IMG/VR virus record: IMGVR_UViG_3300009161_000243
Location: 1-23,243 of that record
Length of the DNA: 23,243 nucleotides
Source of the DNA: a virus
Strand: one strand, 5' to 3'
Each line of letters starts with the position of its first letter. Position 1 is the stretch's first letter. Under the pieces are notes generated by a model. It ran no database searches. It saw nothing but the letters and a program-made list of their open reading frames with translations, and had not been told where the DNA came from. Positions 12,043 through 19,401 of this stretch are shown in pieces. The position numbers were made by a program, and so were the translations under genes.

Positions 12043-13028
12043 AATTACTGATATTAACTGACGGAATGAATGGTGTAGTTTACCACCGATTATTCACGCC
12101 ACATCTTCGGATGCAAATTGACGGACAAGCGGATGTCAGCGTTTGCCAATCACAAGAAGAATGGCTCACCCTTGACTATCGTGCATTTGATGTGATCATA
12201 TTCTCACGATGGCTTGGTTCAAAGCATTATGATGTGTTGAAGAAGATTGCAGATTCAGGCACTCCCTATGTTGTGGACATTGATGACTATTGGGTTCTCC
12301 CAAAATACAACCCGGCATATTGGGCATATCGCAAAGGAATCAAGCAATGCGTGAAGGATGCTATCAATTACGCTGATGCGGTGACAACCACAACTCTGCA
12401 CCTTGCAAGTGAGATTCGCTTGATCAATGAGAATGTTGTCATAGCATCCAACTGTCTTGACTACACACACAAGCAATGGGAAGCCGAACCTATGGAACGA
12501 ACCGACAAAGTAAAGGTCGGATGGGTTGGTGGAGTAACTCACGAAGAGGATTTGAAGTTGATTGCTGACCAAATCAAAGGACTTGACATTGAGTTCTACA
12601 TTTGCGGTTATACACCAGGAGAGATTTGGAATCGGATTGCCAAGAGTATGCCTGATGCAAAGATAGTTGAAGGTACATCGGTGTTTGAATATGGTGAGGT
12701 GTATCGTCACTTTGACATCGTGGTTGCACCGTTGCAAGACAACAAGTTCAACAACTGCAAATCTGAGCTGAAGATAGTTGAGGCGAGTGCGTATAAGAAG
12801 CCAATCATTTGTTCTGATGTCTATCCGTATATGTACCACTTAGGAAACGATGGGGTGTTGTTTGCAGAACGCAACGATTGGAAACTTGCCATCCAAAAAC
12901 TGATTGATGTTGGTCATTCGGTTCGTCAGTCAATGGGATTGAGCAACTACGACTACTGCCAAAAGCATCACAACCTTGAACTACACAATTTGACAAGATT
13001 GCAGTTATACAAATCGTTGTGCAAATAA
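12039..13028 (+). CDS. GT4-like glycosyltransferase
   Basis: 329 residues. Visible GT-B features are PYVVDIDDYW near 86-95, K-V-G-W-V-G-G-V-T-H at 158-167 (start of the C-terminal domain), and P-L-Q-D-N-K-F-N-N-C-K-S-E-L-K-I-V-E-A-S-A-Y-K-K-P-I near 236-261, which contains the E-x-x-x-x-E-A type nucleotide-sugar site. The order and length fit family 4. The acceptor is not evident. It forms a two-gene glycosylation unit with the gene before it, lying between the small and large terminase genes. Confidence 0.82.
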   Translation: MKLLILTDGMNGVVYHRLFTPHLRMQIDGQADVSVCQSQEEWLTLDYRAFDVIIFSRWLGSKHYDVLKKIADSGTPYVVDIDDYWVLPKYNPAYWAYRKGIKQCVKDAINYADAVTTTTLHLASEIRLINENVVIASNCLDYTHKQWEAEPMERTDKVKVGWVGGVTHEEDLKLIADQIKGLDIEFYICGYTPGEIWNRIAKSMPDAKIVEGTSVFEYGEVYRHFDIVVAPLQDNKFNNCKSELKIVEASAYKKPIICSDVYPYMYHLGNDGVLFAERNDWKLAIQKLIDVGHSVRQSMGLSNYDYCQKHHNLELHNLTRLQLYKSLCK

Positions 13029-13387
13029 ATTACACACGACCATATCTAACCAACTACCAAAAAGACATCCTTGATTGCGATGCCCGTTTCACTATTACGG
13101 CTGCGAGTACCAAGACAGGCAAGACCGCATCACATATTATTTGGCTCTTTGAACAAGCACTCCAATGCAAGGATGGTCAGTCCGTGTGGTGGGTTGCCCC
13201 AGTATACCAACAAGCAGAGATTGCATTCCGAAGGATGAAGAACCAAGTCACGGACAAAAACTTCTTTATCAGCAACGAAACAAAACTATTGTTGACCTTG
13301 CCAACGGGTGCAAGGATTGAATTCAAGTCAGGTGAGAAACCGGACAACCTTTATGGTGATGATGTGTACGCTGCCGTGATTGATTAG
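13019..13387 (+). CDS. terL: terminase large subunit, ATPase part (stops at in-frame TAG)
   Basis: 122 residues, starting at GTG (13019) inside the end of the glycosyltransferase gene. It holds the Walker A-type loop ASTKTGKT at 29-36 and ends Y-A-A-V-I-D at 117-122, the Walker B strand. The next codon, 13385-13387, is TAG where the family has the catalytic glutamate. The same frame continues with A-S-R-M-R-E-E-S-W, which is how this family reads on after Asp-Glu, into the nuclease part. Read through, the protein would be 395 residues, normal for a large terminase. As written, the ATPase fragment lacks its catalytic Glu. Confidence 0.88.
   Translation: MQINYTRPYLTNYQKDILDCDARFTITAASTKTGKTASHIIWLFEQALQCKDGQSVWWVAPVYQQAEIAFRRMKNQVTDKNFFISNETKLLLTLPTGARIEFKSGEKPDNLYGDDVYAAVID
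13385..13387 (+). other. in-frame TAG replacing the Walker B glutamate codon
   Basis: The bases GAT TAG GCA stand where D-E-A is expected. A single G-to-T change turns GAG (Glu) into TAG. The two halves are in the same frame (13019 and 13397 differ by 378 bases). An ATG follows at 13397. Confidence 0.9.
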
Positions 13388-13396
13388 GCATCAAGG

Positions 13397-14206
13397 ATGC
13401 GTGAGGAATCGTGGTACGCACTCCGTTCAACTCTGACTGCTACACAAGGCAAATGCAAACTGATTGGGAATGTCAAAGGCAAGAAGAATTGGTTCTATAA
13501 ATTAGGTGAACGAGCAAGGCAAGGAGAAGCAGAATACAAGTATTTCAAAATAACGGCATACGATGCTGCAAGGGAAGGCATCATCTCGGAGAAAGAGATT
13601 GAACAAGCGAGGCGTGATCTACCTGATTATGTATTCCGTGAACTCTACCTTGCAGAACCAGCCGATGACAAATCAAATCCGTTTGGCTTGGATGCAATCC
13701 GCAAATGTTACCGACCAATATCATCAATGCCCGTTGTTGCGTGGGGTGTGGATTTGGCAAAGTATTCGGATTACACGGTAATCATCGGACTGGATGCAAA
13801 CAACTGCGTGAGTTTCTGCGAACGATTCCAAGCGGATTGGTCAGTCACTCAAGCGAGGATTGTCAAACTGATTGGCAACACACCATCGTTCATTGATAGT
13901 ACTGGTGTTGGAGATCCTATCGTTGAACAACTACAAAGGATTTGTCAAAGAGTGAAGGGATTCAAGTTCACAAGCCAAAGCAAACAACAACTGATTGAAG
14001 GGTTGGTGATGTCGGTGCAACAAACCGATGTCTTTTTCCCTGAAGAACCGATTGGAAGTGAGATGGAGAACTTTGAATTTGAATATACAAGAACGGGTGT
14101 GCGATATACTGCACCGCCCGGACTACACGATGACTGTGTGATGGCTCTTGCACTTGCCGTTGATTGCAAAGCTCACAATAGACCAGGAACATTTTATTTT
14201 GCATAG
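13397..14206 (+). CDS. terL: terminase large subunit, nuclease part
   Basis: 269 residues from the ATG at 13397, in frame with the upstream ATPase part. It carries T-L-T-A-T near 12-16 (ATPase coupling motif), then the RNase H-like nuclease with acidic residues D119 (W-G-V-D-L-A-K), D167 (F-I-D-S-T-G) and D245/D246 (G-L-H-D-D-C). The nuclease cuts concatemeric DNA during packaging. If ribosomes restart at this ATG, a free nuclease half would be made. The ATG is probably just a natural Met of the full-length protein. It ends in TAG, so TAG is a true stop here. Confidence 0.88.
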   Translation: MREESWYALRSTLTATQGKCKLIGNVKGKKNWFYKLGERARQGEAEYKYFKITAYDAAREGIISEKEIEQARRDLPDYVFRELYLAEPADDKSNPFGLDAIRKCYRPISSMPVVAWGVDLAKYSDYTVIIGLDANNCVSFCERFQADWSVTQARIVKLIGNTPSFIDSTGVGDPIVEQLQRICQRVKGFKFTSQSKQQLIEGLVMSVQQTDVFFPEEPIGSEMENFEFEYTRTGVRYTAPPGLHDDCVMALALAVDCKAHNRPGTFYFA

Positions 14207-14250
14207 TGTAAAAAATGCACATTGCTCAAACCGTTACAAATTGAAACGAT

Positions 14251-14811
14251 ATGAATTGGAAAAACATAACCATTCACCAACTACAAGAGATTCACTCTTG
14301 TCGTGATATGTCTGACCTTGAGAGGCAGATGAACATCCTTGCCATTGCTTTGAATCTTTCAATGGATGAGGTCGAGTCAATGACATTGGACAAGCTCACA
14401 ACCGAGTTTGCAAAGTTGTCGTTCTTGAATGACCTACCAAAAGCACCCATTCAGTTTATGTTCAAACTGCGTGGTCGTTATTTCAAGTTAGCCAAAACGC
14501 CAAACGAGATGTGCGGTCACCACTTCATCGAACTCCAGCAAGTATTCAACGGAGATGTGATTGAATCGCTAAACAAGATTGTTGCGTTGCTATCGATTGA
14601 GGTGGATTTCTTTGGAAGGAACAAGAAGGTCGTTGATGCTCAGGCACACTATGAGGACAAATGTGCGTTGATGATGCACTTGCCCGTTCCCCTTCCGTAC
14701 ACCTATGCTCTTTTTTTTTTGGAAGTTTATCCCGAGTTATTGAAAAATATCCTTTGCTCTTTGAAGGAGGAGATGAAGGATATGACGGAGCAGTTGACCA
14801 ATCCCCAATAG
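14251..14811 (+). CDS. tail assembly chaperone, short form (gpG-like)
   Basis: 186 residues, mostly helical, starting MNWKNITIHQLQEIHS. In form it resembles the tail chaperone proteins of Bacteroidetes phages (N-terminal W-x-x-I-T-I, P-x-x-F-M-F-K-L-R-G-R-Y near 72, a helical end LLKNILCSLKEEMKDM). The T10 run at 14711-14720 lies at codons 154-157; in the zero frame it reads L-F-F-L and continues to TAG. The -1 frame continues to 15011, so two products are likely, as for lambda gpG/gpGT. The 44-base gap before it has an ATG mini-frame but no clear promoter. Confidence 0.7.
   Translation: MNWKNITIHQLQEIHSCRDMSDLERQMNILAIALNLSMDEVESMTLDKLTTEFAKLSFLNDLPKAPIQFMFKLRGRYFKLAKTPNEMCGHHFIELQQVFNGDVIESLNKIVALLSIEVDFFGRNKKVVDAQAHYEDKCALMMHLPVPLPYTYALFFLEVYPELLKNILCSLKEEMKDMTEQLTNPQ
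14711..14720 (+). promoter_or_regulatory. T10 slippery site for -1 frameshifting
   Basis: Ten T in a row. In the zero frame of the chaperone gene the heptamer T TTT TTT (14712-14718) has the required X XXY YYZ phase. Slipping one base back joins the zero frame to the open frame ending at 15011. No strong stem-loop is obvious just downstream. Confidence 0.65.
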
Positions 14812-15011
14812 TTTGGCTGGAGATAGTTGACAAGATTGTCAAAGGTGATCGCACCAAATGGGACTTCATTCTTGATATGCCATTGATTGAGTTCTTGAAT
14901 GCGATGGCGTTCTACAAAGCCAAGACCAAAGAACGGCAGAAACGATTGGAGGATGCAGCCGGGAAAGGATTCAATCCGTACATCGTGGCTTGTCTGAACG
15001 AGATGTTGTGA
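14718..15011 (+). CDS. tail chaperone -1 frameshift extension (gpGT-like)
   Basis: 97 codons in the -1 frame relative to the chaperone gene, from the slippery site to TGA at 15009-15011. The segment reads as good protein (E-K-Y-P-L-L-F-E-G-G-D-E near its start, then W-L-E-I-V-D-K-I-V-K-G-D, then helical F-Y-K-A-K-T-K-E-R-Q-K-R). No ATG or GTG starts it before residue 53, so it needs frameshifting, or a distant start. The joined product would be about 253 residues. In the family the long form is thought to bind the tape measure protein. A homopolymer length error could also produce the split. Confidence 0.65.
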   Translation, partial: FGSLSRVIEKYPLLFEGGDEGYDGAVDQSPIVWLEIVDKIVKGDRTKWDFILDMPLIEFLNAMAFYKAKTKERQKRLEDAAGKGFNPYIVACLNEML

Positions 15012-15069
15012 TACCGAACGGTATAATACCAAGCAGTATCAATTGTAATGCCCTAAATTATCCCAATCG

Positions 15070-15097
15070 GTAACAAATAGTGGTGGTTATTTGTTAC
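15070..15097. repeat. perfect 10-bp inverted repeat
   Basis: GTAACAAATA (15070-15079) and TATTTGTTAC (15088-15097) flank an 8-base loop, GTGGTGGT. No T-tract follows, so it is not an ordinary terminator; an operator or an RNA hairpin after the chaperone gene are the options. Confidence 0.85.
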
Positions 15098-15273
15098 AAA
15101 GAAATGGCAGTATTTCAAATTATTGCCAATTTATAGGATTAGTGGCAAATGTTACCCGAATAACTGAATGAAATTTTCCAGTATATTCATTCCTAAAAGT
15201 CATTTGTTGCGATAAGTATTGGGAATCACTACTGATTGCAAAGTATTTATGTCTGATTTGTCCATCATAAGTA

Positions 15274-15287
15274 TACGCATTCGGGTA
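15274..15287 (+). repeat. 14-bp direct repeat, copy A
   Basis: TACGCATTCGGGTA matches copy B (15314-15327) at 12 of 14 bases, exactly 40 bases apart. The core ATTCGGGTA is present as its exact reverse complement at 15153-15161. Confidence 0.75.
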
Positions 15288-15313
15288 TAATGTGGTATAA
15301 AACGCACAAATTA

Positions 15314-15327
15314 TATGCTTTCGGGTA
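15314..15327 (+). repeat. 14-bp direct repeat, copy B
   Basis: TATGCTTTCGGGTA, 40 bases after copy A, with the same TTCGGGTA core and a T/A-rich stretch right after it (copy A is followed by TAAT, copy B by CTATAA). Confidence 0.75.
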
Positions 15328-15389
15328 CTATAAGACACATTATTGTGCAATTTGTGCAAAATAGGCGCAATCAAATAAAAGTGGGCGCA

Positions 15390-15421
15390 TTTGGAACGCA
15401 ACTACCTATCCGCTATTTTTT
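15390..15421 (+). promoter_or_regulatory. near-consensus promoter before the tail genes
   Basis: TTTG at 15390-15393, 20 bases, then TATTTTTT at 15414-15421: this matches TTTG-N20-TAnnTTTG except for the last base. The start site would fall at or beside the GTG start codon at 15425, implying a leaderless message. The spacing match supports it, and the last-base mismatch and GTG start weaken it. Confidence 0.4.
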
Positions 15422-15424
15422 ATC

Positions 15425-16558
15425 GTGGCTCTATCAATCACCCAAAAACCCGATTCGTATCATCCCGGTTTCAATGACACAAACTTTGTCATTACGGAAT
15501 CATCAGGTGGTATTTACACAAAGGACAATTTCAAGTTCATTGCCGATGTCAAAGTAGCAACAACATCAATTGCCAAACTCAAAGCACCAATCTATTTTGG
15601 AAGTACAAACAAGGGGGTGTTCAACATTGGTCGCATAATGGAAAGTTATGTCAGCAATAATTGGAACTTTGCAGATACATCACCAAGCGGTTGTGTGGAT
15701 TCCTTCAGCGATTATTCGGTTGAATTTGGGTATGAGTACTCACCATCTGCAACGGGAACAATCACGGAGTATTTGAACTTGACTTCCGCAACTGGAACGA
15801 TTTGGAATGCTGCCTTGAATCCGTTTGATTTGGTCACTTACGCACAAGCTCAATATCTTGCCACATCATCAAGTGCGAAGTTCTTGACAAATGTCAGAAC
15901 GAGATACATCCATCGCACACAAAAGGATTGGTTGTATGCTTTGAAAGGTGATGCCACAAGCGTTGTAATTACATACTCCGATGCAAGTACCCAAACATTT
16001 ACATTGCCTTCGTCTAAGGTCGTGAGAATACCCGTGGGAAGCCAATTGACAATACCCGGTGGAGCAACCTTCTTTGATGTCGTGTTGAAACTTGGTGGAA
16101 CTGCCAAATCAGAAACCTATCGCATCAACATAAAAGACGAGTGTAGTAAATACGAAACAACGGATATTTTCTTTATGAACCGATTGGGAGGATTTGATTC
16201 CTTCCGTTTCAATATGGTTCGCAGAGATACATTTGAGGTGGAGAGAAAGCAATTCCAATCCAATCCGTACACACTCGGTGCAACATACGGTTATGCCACA
16301 AGCGTTCGCACTCGTTCAAACTACCATACAAAAGCAAGTCAGAAAATCAAGTTAAATTCCAATTGGATTGATGACACGGAATCCGCTTGGTTGAAAGATC
16401 TGATTGAATCACCAGTTGTTTATATGTATGACGGCACTTTGTATGCAGTCAACATTGACAATGCAACCTACGAGCAAAAGAAGGGTGTGCAAGACAAGAT
16501 GTTCAACCTTGAGCTTGACATCACCTTGTCGTTTGCTGACAAATCTCAACGCTTATGA
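15425..16558 (+). CDS. tail structural protein (hypothetical)
   Basis: 377 residues starting at GTG (15425); no in-frame ATG lies close. It is beta-rich with Ser/Thr-rich segments, starts ALSITQKPDSYHPGFNDTNF and lacks membrane or signal segments. Its position directly before the long tail protein and the tape measure, and its composition, fit a tail tube-, baseplate- or distal tail-type structural protein. Its stop overlaps the next ATG (ATGA). No named family motif is visible, so the call rests on context. Confidence 0.65.
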   Translation: MALSITQKPDSYHPGFNDTNFVITESSGGIYTKDNFKFIADVKVATTSIAKLKAPIYFGSTNKGVFNIGRIMESYVSNNWNFADTSPSGCVDSFSDYSVEFGYEYSPSATGTITEYLNLTSATGTIWNAALNPFDLVTYAQAQYLATSSSAKFLTNVRTRYIHRTQKDWLYALKGDATSVVITYSDASTQTFTLPSSKVVRIPVGSQLTIPGGATFFDVVLKLGGTAKSETYRINIKDECSKYETTDIFFMNRLGGFDSFRFNMVRRDTFEVERKQFQSNPYTLGATYGYATSVRTRSNYHTKASQKIKLNSNWIDDTESAWLKDLIESPVVYMYDGTLYAVNIDNATYEQKKGVQDKMFNLELDITLSFADKSQRL

Positions 16559-19401
16559 TCCAGTTATATGTTGGGATTCCTTCTTCGTATTTAGAGCAAA
16601 TCGAAGCAGCGTTTGTTGGTCGTACCAATGATGCGTTTGTGGAAGGAGGCGATTGTCGGATTGATAAACTTGAGGCACTTGGTGGAACTTTTGTCAATCG
16701 CAGATTGGATTTGTATGACAACTTTGATCTTCTTATCACCAAGTCAATCGCAGACATCAAGTCACCCGAATCAAGGTCAAGCGAATACACAAAGACAGTT
16801 CTTATTCCTGGTACTGCTGCCAACAACAAATTGTTTGGTCACATCTTTGAGATTGAGCAAAACATTCAAGGATCAACGCAGTTTGCACCCGACTTCAATC
16901 CGAATAAGAAAGCGGATGTGGTGGTCTTGCTTGACGAGGTTGAGCAGTTGCGTGGATTCATCAGGTTGATTCAAATCAATGTGCTGGATTCAACTCAGAT
17001 TGAATACGAGTGTTCACTACACGGCAAGACGGCTGACTTATTTACCAACATTGCAGACCTAAAATTAAACCAATTAGATTTCACCGAGTACAATCATACA
17101 TTGTCAAGTGGCAACATCATTGATTCTTGGGCAACATCCATCTACAAAAACGGAAACACTCAAGCGTTCTCACTTGGAGAAGGTTATGTGTATGCGATGA
17201 TTGACAAAGGTCATCCCACAAACATTGCAGTTTGGGAAACCAAACAGTTCACTCCTTGTCTTTATGCTAAAACGGTTATTGACAAGATATTCACAAACTC
17301 GGGATTTAGTTATACCAATGATTCGTACTTCAATAGCACGGATTTCAAGAGGTTAGTAATGCCGAACCCGTCGCCATTGAGTGCAGATGCTTCCGTTTTG
17401 GAAGGTCGAAGGTTCAAAGCTTCACGCATAACCACAAGTCAATCTCTTGATTTGAACTCCGTTTTGATATTTCAGAACGATTCAACGAGTGGCAATTATG
17501 ACAATGGCAATAACTACAACAACACAACTGGACAATACACACTTCCCGTTGGTGGTGACTATGCGTTTGATTTGGACTTGTTGATGTTGTATCAATCAAC
17601 CGGATATGTTCCAGTTGTACCCGCAGAAATATGGTTAGTGTTTGGCTTGTATGTCAATGGTGTTTTGAAAGACACATTGACTGTCACACCAAACATCGGA
17701 TCAAATACCAATAGACAATTAACTTTATTTCCATTCACCTTGCTACAAGGTTCGGTTGTCGACATTCGCTTGGTTCAGGTGTATGACGATGCAAACAAAT
17801 ACAACTTGACCAACGCACAATTCTCATTGGACTTGTTGGCAACTTCTAACATTGAAAGCAATCAAAGTGCCTACACATTTGGCGTGGGGGAAACGGTTAA
17901 TTTCAGTATGTTCTTAAACTCGGAGGTCAAGCAAAGCGAAATCTTTATGAGCTTTGTGAAGATGTTCAACTTGTACATTGAACCAACCAAAGACCAACCA
18001 AAAGTTCTGCGGATTGTTCCCCGTGATGACTTCTACAATGGCAGTCAAGTTGATTGGACTAAAAAATTAGATTATTCTCAAGCATTGGATATTATTCCGA
18101 TGGGTGATCTTGATGCAAACCCTTATGTATTTGCTTATAAGGAAGGCAAGGATGAAACCAATGTCATCTATCAACAAAACTATCAAACAACATACGGCTC
18201 ACGCACCTACAAAATTGACAATGATTTTGTAAAAAACGAAAAGAAGATTGACATTGCTTTCTCGCCAACACAAATCAAATCATACAATTCTCAAAAGAAT
18301 TTTGTCTTGTCCCAAATGCCAAATAGTCAAGATGGCGATTTGAGAATAATGTATTATAGTGGTCTTGTGGATGGCGTGAATTGGCGGTTGTGGAATCAAT
18401 ACGCTGGTGTTGGGTTAGATTATTCATATCGCAACCAATTGCCTTTGACATTGCATTATAATTCAATAACCAATCCAACCTTTGACATACTGTTTGGTAT
18501 GCCGAGAGAAATCGGTATTGGTGCTGGTTACAAATACGCCAATGTGAATCTTGTCAATAAATTTTACTATAAGTTTTTGACGGAAATCACAAGTAAAAAC
18601 TCTAAGTTGGTCAGGGCATATTTTAGAATTACTCCAAACGATTGGTTGAACTTGTCTTTTGCTGATGCGTATTTCTTTGAAGGACAGTATTGGAGATTGA
18701 ACAAGGTTGAAGATTACAACCCAATAACCGATGGCGTGTATTTGTGTGAGTTCTTATTGGCTCAGTTTGTCGAACCAGCAACCATCACAACAAAGACAAT
18801 TGGTGCGGGAACTGCTCAAGGTCAACAAGGTGAAACGCTTGGAGATATTTATCCCGGGGGGAATAATCCAATTAAACCAGGAATCAAAGGTGTAAACATT
18901 GGACTTGGACAAGGTGGTGCTGGTGTTATTCAAGGTGACAACATCGTGCAGAACCAAAACACAGTAGATGCGTTTTCAGTCATTTCTTCAAACACAACAT
19001 TCCAAGCGGGAACGGATGGAAGTGGTGCGATATTGTGCGATGACTTCACAGTCACCAAACCTGATACACTCTACATCGGCAATTACGAGATGTATCCAAA
19101 CTATTTGAGTGGTGGTGCAGTTACAACCGTATCAGCAAACTACTCGGCAACGAAAGACGATTGGTTGATAATAGCAAGTACAACTGCCGGGAATTTTACA
19201 ATTACTCTACCTGATCCAACTGGACTAAGTGGTAAAACTTGGATTATCAAAAAGCCATTAGCCGGACATCAAGTGACCATTGACACGGCAACTGCTGCAC
19301 AAATAGACGGCAGCGACACGCACACACAAACAGCACATCATTCATACGATGTCATCACTACTGATGGCGTTCAATTTTACATAATAGCAGAAGGACACTA
19401 A
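16555..19401 (+). CDS. large tail / baseplate protein with adhesin-like end
   Basis: 948 residues, the largest gene here. The first half is mixed alpha/beta (IQLYVGIPSSYLEQIEAAF; F-I-R-L-I-Q-I-N-V-L near 137-146). The middle is Asn/Tyr-rich beta structure. From about 750 on there is a Gly/Gln-rich linker (G-T-A-Q-G-Q-Q-G-E-T-L-G-D), then a fibre-like end (A-G-N-F-T-I-T-L-P-D-P near 885 to AEGH) with a fold often seen at the tip of phage tail proteins. It probably forms the tail tip or baseplate hub and may touch the host. It lies upstream of the tape measure, not downstream as usual. Confidence 0.72.
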   Translation: MIQLYVGIPSSYLEQIEAAFVGRTNDAFVEGGDCRIDKLEALGGTFVNRRLDLYDNFDLLITKSIADIKSPESRSSEYTKTVLIPGTAANNKLFGHIFEIEQNIQGSTQFAPDFNPNKKADVVVLLDEVEQLRGFIRLIQINVLDSTQIEYECSLHGKTADLFTNIADLKLNQLDFTEYNHTLSSGNIIDSWATSIYKNGNTQAFSLGEGYVYAMIDKGHPTNIAVWETKQFTPCLYAKTVIDKIFTNSGFSYTNDSYFNSTDFKRLVMPNPSPLSADASVLEGRRFKASRITTSQSLDLNSVLIFQNDSTSGNYDNGNNYNNTTGQYTLPVGGDYAFDLDLLMLYQSTGYVPVVPAEIWLVFGLYVNGVLKDTLTVTPNIGSNTNRQLTLFPFTLLQGSVVDIRLVQVYDDANKYNLTNAQFSLDLLATSNIESNQSAYTFGVGETVNFSMFLNSEVKQSEIFMSFVKMFNLYIEPTKDQPKVLRIVPRDDFYNGSQVDWTKKLDYSQALDIIPMGDLDANPYVFAYKEGKDETNVIYQQNYQTTYGSRTYKIDNDFVKNEKKIDIAFSPTQIKSYNSQKNFVLSQMPNSQDGDLRIMYYSGLVDGVNWRLWNQYAGVGLDYSYRNQLPLTLHYNSITNPTFDILFGMPREIGIGAGYKYANVNLVNKFYYKFLTEITSKNSKLVRAYFRITPNDWLNLSFADAYFFEGQYWRLNKVEDYNPITDGVYLCEFLLAQFVEPATITTKTIGAGTAQGQQGETLGDIYPGGNNPIKPGIKGVNIGLGQGGAGVIQGDNIVQNQNTVDAFSVISSNTTFQAGTDGSGAILCDDFTVTKPDTLYIGNYEMYPNYLSGGAVTTVSANYSATKDDWLIIASTTAGNFTITLPDPTGLSGKTWIIKKPLAGHQVTIDTATAAQIDGSDTHTQTAHHSYDVITTDGVQFYIIAEGH

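Larger units (their letters stand above)
15012..15424. promoter_or_regulatory. 413-bp non-coding, repeat-rich regulatory gap
   Basis: This is the only gap over 300 bases and it has no credible gene on either strand. It is A/T-rich and holds: ATACC/GGTAT/ATACC half-sites at 15011-15030; a perfect 10-bp inverted repeat at 15070-15097; an imperfect GGCAGTA/TATTGCC hairpin around 15106-15127; GAATGAA/TTCATTC at about 15166-15192; a 14-bp direct repeat at 15274-15287 and 15314-15327 with an inverted copy of its core at 15153-15161; and the 9-bp inverted pair GCACAAATT/AATTTGTGC at 15304-15312 and 15349-15357. A near-consensus promoter ends it. It stands before the tail genes, so it may control late transcription; an origin role is possible. 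Confidence 0.6.

Noticed and set aside
12255-12839. A 194-codon open frame on the minus strand.
   Set aside because: It mirrors the GT4-like glycosyltransferase, which has clear motifs; the antisense protein has none and no start signals.
13019-14206. Global reassignment of TAG to an amino acid, as in some gut phages.
   Set aside because: At least seven other genes stop cleanly at TAG next to the following start; only the terminase has an internal TAG at a conserved position.
14215-14244. A ten-codon mini-frame before the chaperone gene.
   Set aside because: It ends six bases short of the next ATG without overlap, and no repeat or family supports it.
15058-15066. DnaA box-like TTATCCCAA.
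   Set aside because: Only 7 of 9 bases match the usual box and it is single; too weak for an origin claim.
15120-15557. Open frames in the non-coding gap on either strand (for example 15120-15401 minus and 15315-15557 plus).
   Set aside because: Low-complexity composition, overlap with many inverted repeats, no start context, and the plus frame runs into the tail gene in the wrong frame.
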